Assembly: GCF_900156915.1 (NCBI RefSeq)
Contig: NZ_LT732535.1
Span: 972,268 to 1,017,821, forward strand
Length of the DNA: 45,554 bases
Source of the DNA: Sediminibacillus massiliensis
GTDB lineage: Bacteria; Bacillota; Bacilli; Bacillales; Amphibacillaceae
Reading direction: 5' to 3'
Position numbers and translations under genes: made by a program. Each line of letters begins with the position of its first letter. Position 1 is the stretch's first letter. The notes beneath the pieces are model-generated. The model saw only the letters and a list, made by a program, of their open reading frames with translations, had not been told where the DNA came from and ran no database searches. Shown piece by piece: positions 42,904-45,554 of this stretch.

Positions 42904-43176
42904 TTACCCCTCTAGTGCCGTATTTGCATATTTGATATCTTTTTGAAGTTGTTCGGGAACATTATAGGCATCATATCTGCCCCTATCCTGCAAAAAACCA
43001 TAGATAAGTTCATGCTGGGAAATAGCGGTTTTTATTTCCTGTTTAAGGAATGATCTTATTTCATAGGATGTAGATTCTGTGATAGCCGCCGCCAAATCTT
43101 TTACAGCCGCTTTTGTTTCGAACAGCATATCTGTAGCAATTACGTGGTCTGAAAAGCTCAATGATTTCTCTTCCAT
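42904..43176 (-). CDS. CotF-domain spore coat protein (YraF-like)
   Basis: ATG 43176 has GGAGGGGATAGGA. The 90-residue product has SDHVIATDMLFETKAAVKDLAAAITEST, the coat F first helix pair, then ISQHELIYGFLQDRGRYDAYNVPEQLQKD, as in the second half of the family. It is a paralogue of the YraD-like gene and lies 24 nt before the YraE-like one, in the same operon. Confidence 0.85.
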   Translation of the reverse strand: MEEKSLSFSDHVIATDMLFETKAAVKDLAAAITESTSYEIRSFLKQEIKTAISQHELIYGFLQDRGRYDAYNVPEQLQKDIKYANTALEG

Positions 43177-43191
43177 TCCTATCCCCTCCTT

Positions 43192-43407
43192 CTACTGGTC
43201 CATTTGTAAAGATGCCTTGCCAAGCAAATCTTTCATCTGACTAACAGAAAGATTGTCTTGCTCCACACTTTGTTCAACCAAGCCTTTGAGTACCGGATTG
43301 TCCACAAGATCCAAACGCGTTTTTGCCTGCTCCAGACAAGCTATTTTAAAATTGATCAGTTCCCGCATGTCTGTAATTTCATGTATGCCGAAATTTTCAC
43401 TTTGCAT
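43192..43407 (-). CDS. Small spore coat-associated protein (YraG-like)
   Basis: ATG 43407 has GGAGGTGGCAACA. The 71-residue product has IHEITDMRELINFKIACLEQAKTRL, which is related to HEQLELHELVTFKSLCLTKA of the gene two places downstream, so the operon repeats a short-protein plus coat-F pair twice. First gene of the four; its promoter was not identified. Confidence 0.78.
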   Translation of the reverse strand: MQSENFGIHEITDMRELINFKIACLEQAKTRLDLVDNPVLKGLVEQSVEQDNLSVSQMKDLLGKASLQMDQ

Positions 43408-43575
43408 TGTTGCCACCTCCATCCTTCCTTACTAGTGTTGAATATTCTTCATCCAGTTATTCTCTTAAATTGTAAATTTTTATCCAAATACAAATTATAA
43501 TCAGGCACTATCACTTTTTCCGGAAGCCCTTTATAATGAAAAGGCATGAATTATTAGAAGAAAAGGTGTTTAAAC

Positions 43576-45132
43576 ATGAGTTTATTGACTGTAAATAACT
43601 TGAGTCACGGATTTGGGGACCGCGCTATTTTCGATGATGTCTCCTTTCGATTGTTAAAAGGAGAACATATAGGTCTTGTCGGGGCTAATGGAGAAGGCAA
43701 GTCTACATTTATGAATATCATTACCGGTGCATTGGAACCGGATGGCGGGACAATAACATGGTCCAGACATGCAAGGATCGGTTATATGGACCAACACACA
43801 GAATTGCACAAAGGATTGACCATCCGGGATGTGCTAAGAACAGCATTTCAGTATTTGTATGACATGGAGACGGAAATGAATGAATTATATGCAAAGATGG
43901 CTGTGGCGGAACCCGACGAGTTGGAAAAAATCATGGAAGAAACTGGACGAATCCAGGATATCCTTACAAATAACGATTTTTATACCATCGATGCCAAGGT
44001 CGAAGAAATTGCTAATGGTCTTGGATTGGACGAGTATGGGTTGGAGAGAGATGTCCATGACTTAAGCGGAGGCCAGAGAACCAAAGTGCTGCTGGCAAAA
44101 CTTCTGTTGGAAAAGCCAGATATTTTATTGCTTGATGAGCCTACTAACTACTTGGATGTCGAACATATTTCATGGCTACAAAACTATTTGCTCGAGTATG
44201 ATCACGCCTTTATCCTTGTTTCCCATGACATTCCCTTCTTGAATAGTGTGGTGAATATAATTTATCACATGGAAAATCAACAATTGAACCGATATCCAGG
44301 GGACTATGATGAATTTTTACGTGTCTATGAAATGAAAAAGCAGCAGTTGAAAGCGGCTTTCAAAAAACAACAAAAAGAAATTGCAGGTCTCAAAGACTTT
44401 GTGGCCCGGAACAAAGCAAATGCTGCTACCAGCAAAATGGCGATGTCACGCCAGAAGAAACTGGATAAAATGGACGTAATCGAATTGGATTCAGAGAAAC
44501 CGAAACCGGAATTCCATTTCAAACAAGCTCGTACTCCGGGTAGATTTCTATTTGAAACCGATGAACTCGTTATCGGATATGACGAACCATTGTCGCGCCC
44601 ATTGAATTTGAAAATGGAACGGGGACAAAAAATTGCCTTATCCGGCGCTAATGGAATCGGGAAAACTACTTTACTGCGAAGCATTTTGGGAGAAATCAAA
44701 CCGGTATCCGGCTCTGTTGAACTAGGGGAACATTTGCATATCGGTTATTTTGAGCAAGAATTGAAGACAACAAGCCAAAATACCTGCATAGAAGAAATTT
44801 GGGAAGAATTCCGGCACTTCACCCAATATGAGGTTCGGGCTTCTTTGGCTAAATGCGGGCTCACGACGAAACATATCGAGAGTAAAGTCCAAGTCCTGAG
44901 TGGTGGGGAAAAAGCTAAAGTCCGCCTTTGCAAATTGATTAACAAAGAGACAAACCTGCTCGTACTGGATGAGCCGACCAACCATTTGGACAGGGATGCC
45001 AAGGAAGAATTGAAACGTGCCATCAATGCTTACAAAGGAAGCGTTCTGCTTATCTCGCACGAACCAGACTTTTACGAAGATGTAGTAACGGATATATGGA
45101 ACTGCGAAGACTGGACCACGAAAGTCTTTTAA
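43576..45132 (+). CDS. ABC-F family ATPase (YfmM-like)
   Basis: The 518-residue soluble protein has two ATPase domains: Walker A GANGEGKST near 37-45 and GANGIGKTT near 354-362, signatures LSGGQRTK near 157 and LSGGEKAK near 437, Walker B ILLLDEPTNYLD and LLVLDEPTNHLD. The charged linker (about 245-325) carries the ribosome-facing helices of ABC-F proteins, which act on translating ribosomes. There is no membrane segment. It resembles B. subtilis YfmM, also 518 residues by memory. Start ATG 43576 has AGAAAAGGTGTTTAAAC. Confidence 0.9.
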   Translation: MSLLTVNNLSHGFGDRAIFDDVSFRLLKGEHIGLVGANGEGKSTFMNIITGALEPDGGTITWSRHARIGYMDQHTELHKGLTIRDVLRTAFQYLYDMETEMNELYAKMAVAEPDELEKIMEETGRIQDILTNNDFYTIDAKVEEIANGLGLDEYGLERDVHDLSGGQRTKVLLAKLLLEKPDILLLDEPTNYLDVEHISWLQNYLLEYDHAFILVSHDIPFLNSVVNIIYHMENQQLNRYPGDYDEFLRVYEMKKQQLKAAFKKQQKEIAGLKDFVARNKANAATSKMAMSRQKKLDKMDVIELDSEKPKPEFHFKQARTPGRFLFETDELVIGYDEPLSRPLNLKMERGQKIALSGANGIGKTTLLRSILGEIKPVSGSVELGEHLHIGYFEQELKTTSQNTCIEEIWEEFRHFTQYEVRASLAKCGLTTKHIESKVQVLSGGEKAKVRLCKLINKETNLLVLDEPTNHLDRDAKEELKRAINAYKGSVLLISHEPDFYEDVVTDIWNCEDWTTKVF

Positions 45133-45239
45133 AAAGGCTCCTTTCATAAGAATTGTTGCTTTTTACTTTCATATTTGAGGCAAACTGCGACATAGTTAAA
45201 ATTTAATTCTTGTGATTCTGATGATTGTTAAGCGCATGC

Positions 45240-45372
45240 ACTCGCTGCGGCAGAACACTTCGCTTTCCGCAGGCACGGCCTCAGCCTCCTCATCAGCAAA
45301 GAGCGCTTCTTGCGGGGTCTTCGGACTCGCGCTTTTCCTGCAGGAGTCTGCGTGTTCTGCCTTCGCTGTTAG
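45240..45372. repeat. Interspersed GC-rich repeat, copy 1
   Basis: The segment from CGCTGCGGCAGAACACTTCG to the CTTCGCTG near 45370 is GC-rich compared with its surroundings, has no reading frame and recurs inverted at 45455-45554. Blocks GCCTCAGCCTCCTC and GCGGGGTCTTC are shared. A shorter piece recurs at 20704-20735. This type of intergenic repeat is frequent in Bacillaceae. Confidence 0.75.
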
Positions 45373-45454
45373 GAGTTTTCTGAATTTTTAGTTGGAATAA
45401 CCCATGTAAGACATATTATAGGACAACCTCACACTTAATCAGAAATTCCATCAT

Positions 45455-45554
45455 AAGCGAAGGAAAATGCGAGACTCCAGTGGGAAAGGAACAGTCTGAA
45501 GACCCCGCAGTTGGCGCTTTTTTGCCAGCGAGGAGGCTGAAGCGTTCCCCACGG
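45455..45554. repeat. Interspersed GC-rich repeat, inverted copy 2, cut by window edge
   Basis: CGAAGGAAAATGCGAGACTC, then GAAGACCCCGCA and GAGGAGGCTGA match the reverse complement of copy 1 across about 100 nt with differences. The two copies could form a long imperfect hairpin. Confidence 0.72.

Overview
The window is chromosomal DNA of a low-GC, endospore-forming Gram-positive bacterium of the Bacillaceae type, possibly from one of the halophilic or alkaliphilic genera. Support for this comes from AGGAGG-type ribosome binding sites, a preQ1-I riboswitch that appears identical to the Bacillus subtilis form, YumB-like NADH dehydrogenase, YesMN-type two-component genes, a PlcR-like peptide-sensing regulator, CotF-like spore coat genes, a YaaH-like LysM-GH18 spore enzyme and a yybP-ykoY manganese riboswitch.

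Region 1 (1-9733) is a selenium island and the most remarkable part. It holds selB, the selenocysteine tRNA (selC, anticodon TCA), selD, and four genes with an in-frame TGA read as selenocysteine: a SelW-like Rdx protein (CMQU, cut by the left edge), selD itself (GGUGCK), a metal-dependent polysaccharide-deacetylase-like enzyme (Sec at residue 7) and a thioredoxin (WUPGC). Each TGA is followed, with the apical loop about 18-26 nt downstream, by a short hairpin of bacterial SECIS geometry. Interleaved are a glycosyltransferase resembling the selenosugar synthase SenB, an NAD-dependent sugar epimerase and a PhnDEC-like ABC importer. Read together (glycosyltransferase, selD, epimerase, importer, deacetylase, all on the + strand) they suggest a pathway from an imported selenium or sugar compound through selenophosphate to a modified, possibly de-N-acetylated selenosugar. 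No SenA-like gene is present, so the product would not be selenoneine. selA is not in the window.

Region 2 (9734-20560) carries a candidate sRNA, topoisomerase III, a type II NADH dehydrogenase followed by a 32-aa membrane peptide, a polar amino-acid ABC transporter with an M20 amidohydrolase, a cell-cell signalling-like module (PlcR-like regulator, divergent 43-aa secreted peptide, secreted protein of unknown function, 22-bp perfect palindrome) and a DnaQ-like exonuclease.

Region 3 (20890-34083) is carbohydrate use. A long leftward operon encodes a sugar ABC importer (binding protein and two permeases), a YesM/YesN sensor-regulator pair, a GH1 beta-glucosidase and a ROK sugar kinase, with a candidate cre site upstream. 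Then come a Cof-type HAD phosphatase, a second GH1 enzyme of the 6-phospho-beta-glucosidase type next to a decayed ROK kinase remnant, and an MFS transporter.

Region 4 (34274-45554) holds an aldo/keto reductase, an HD hydrolase, the queCDE operon under a preQ1 riboswitch, a GNAT acetyltransferase, a quinone oxidoreductase, the LysM-GH18 enzyme, a manganese riboswitch with no exporter gene behind it, a single-domain Spo0M-like protein, four YraD/E/F/G-like coat genes, an ABC-F ATPase, and an inverted pair of GC-richer interspersed repeats at the right edge.
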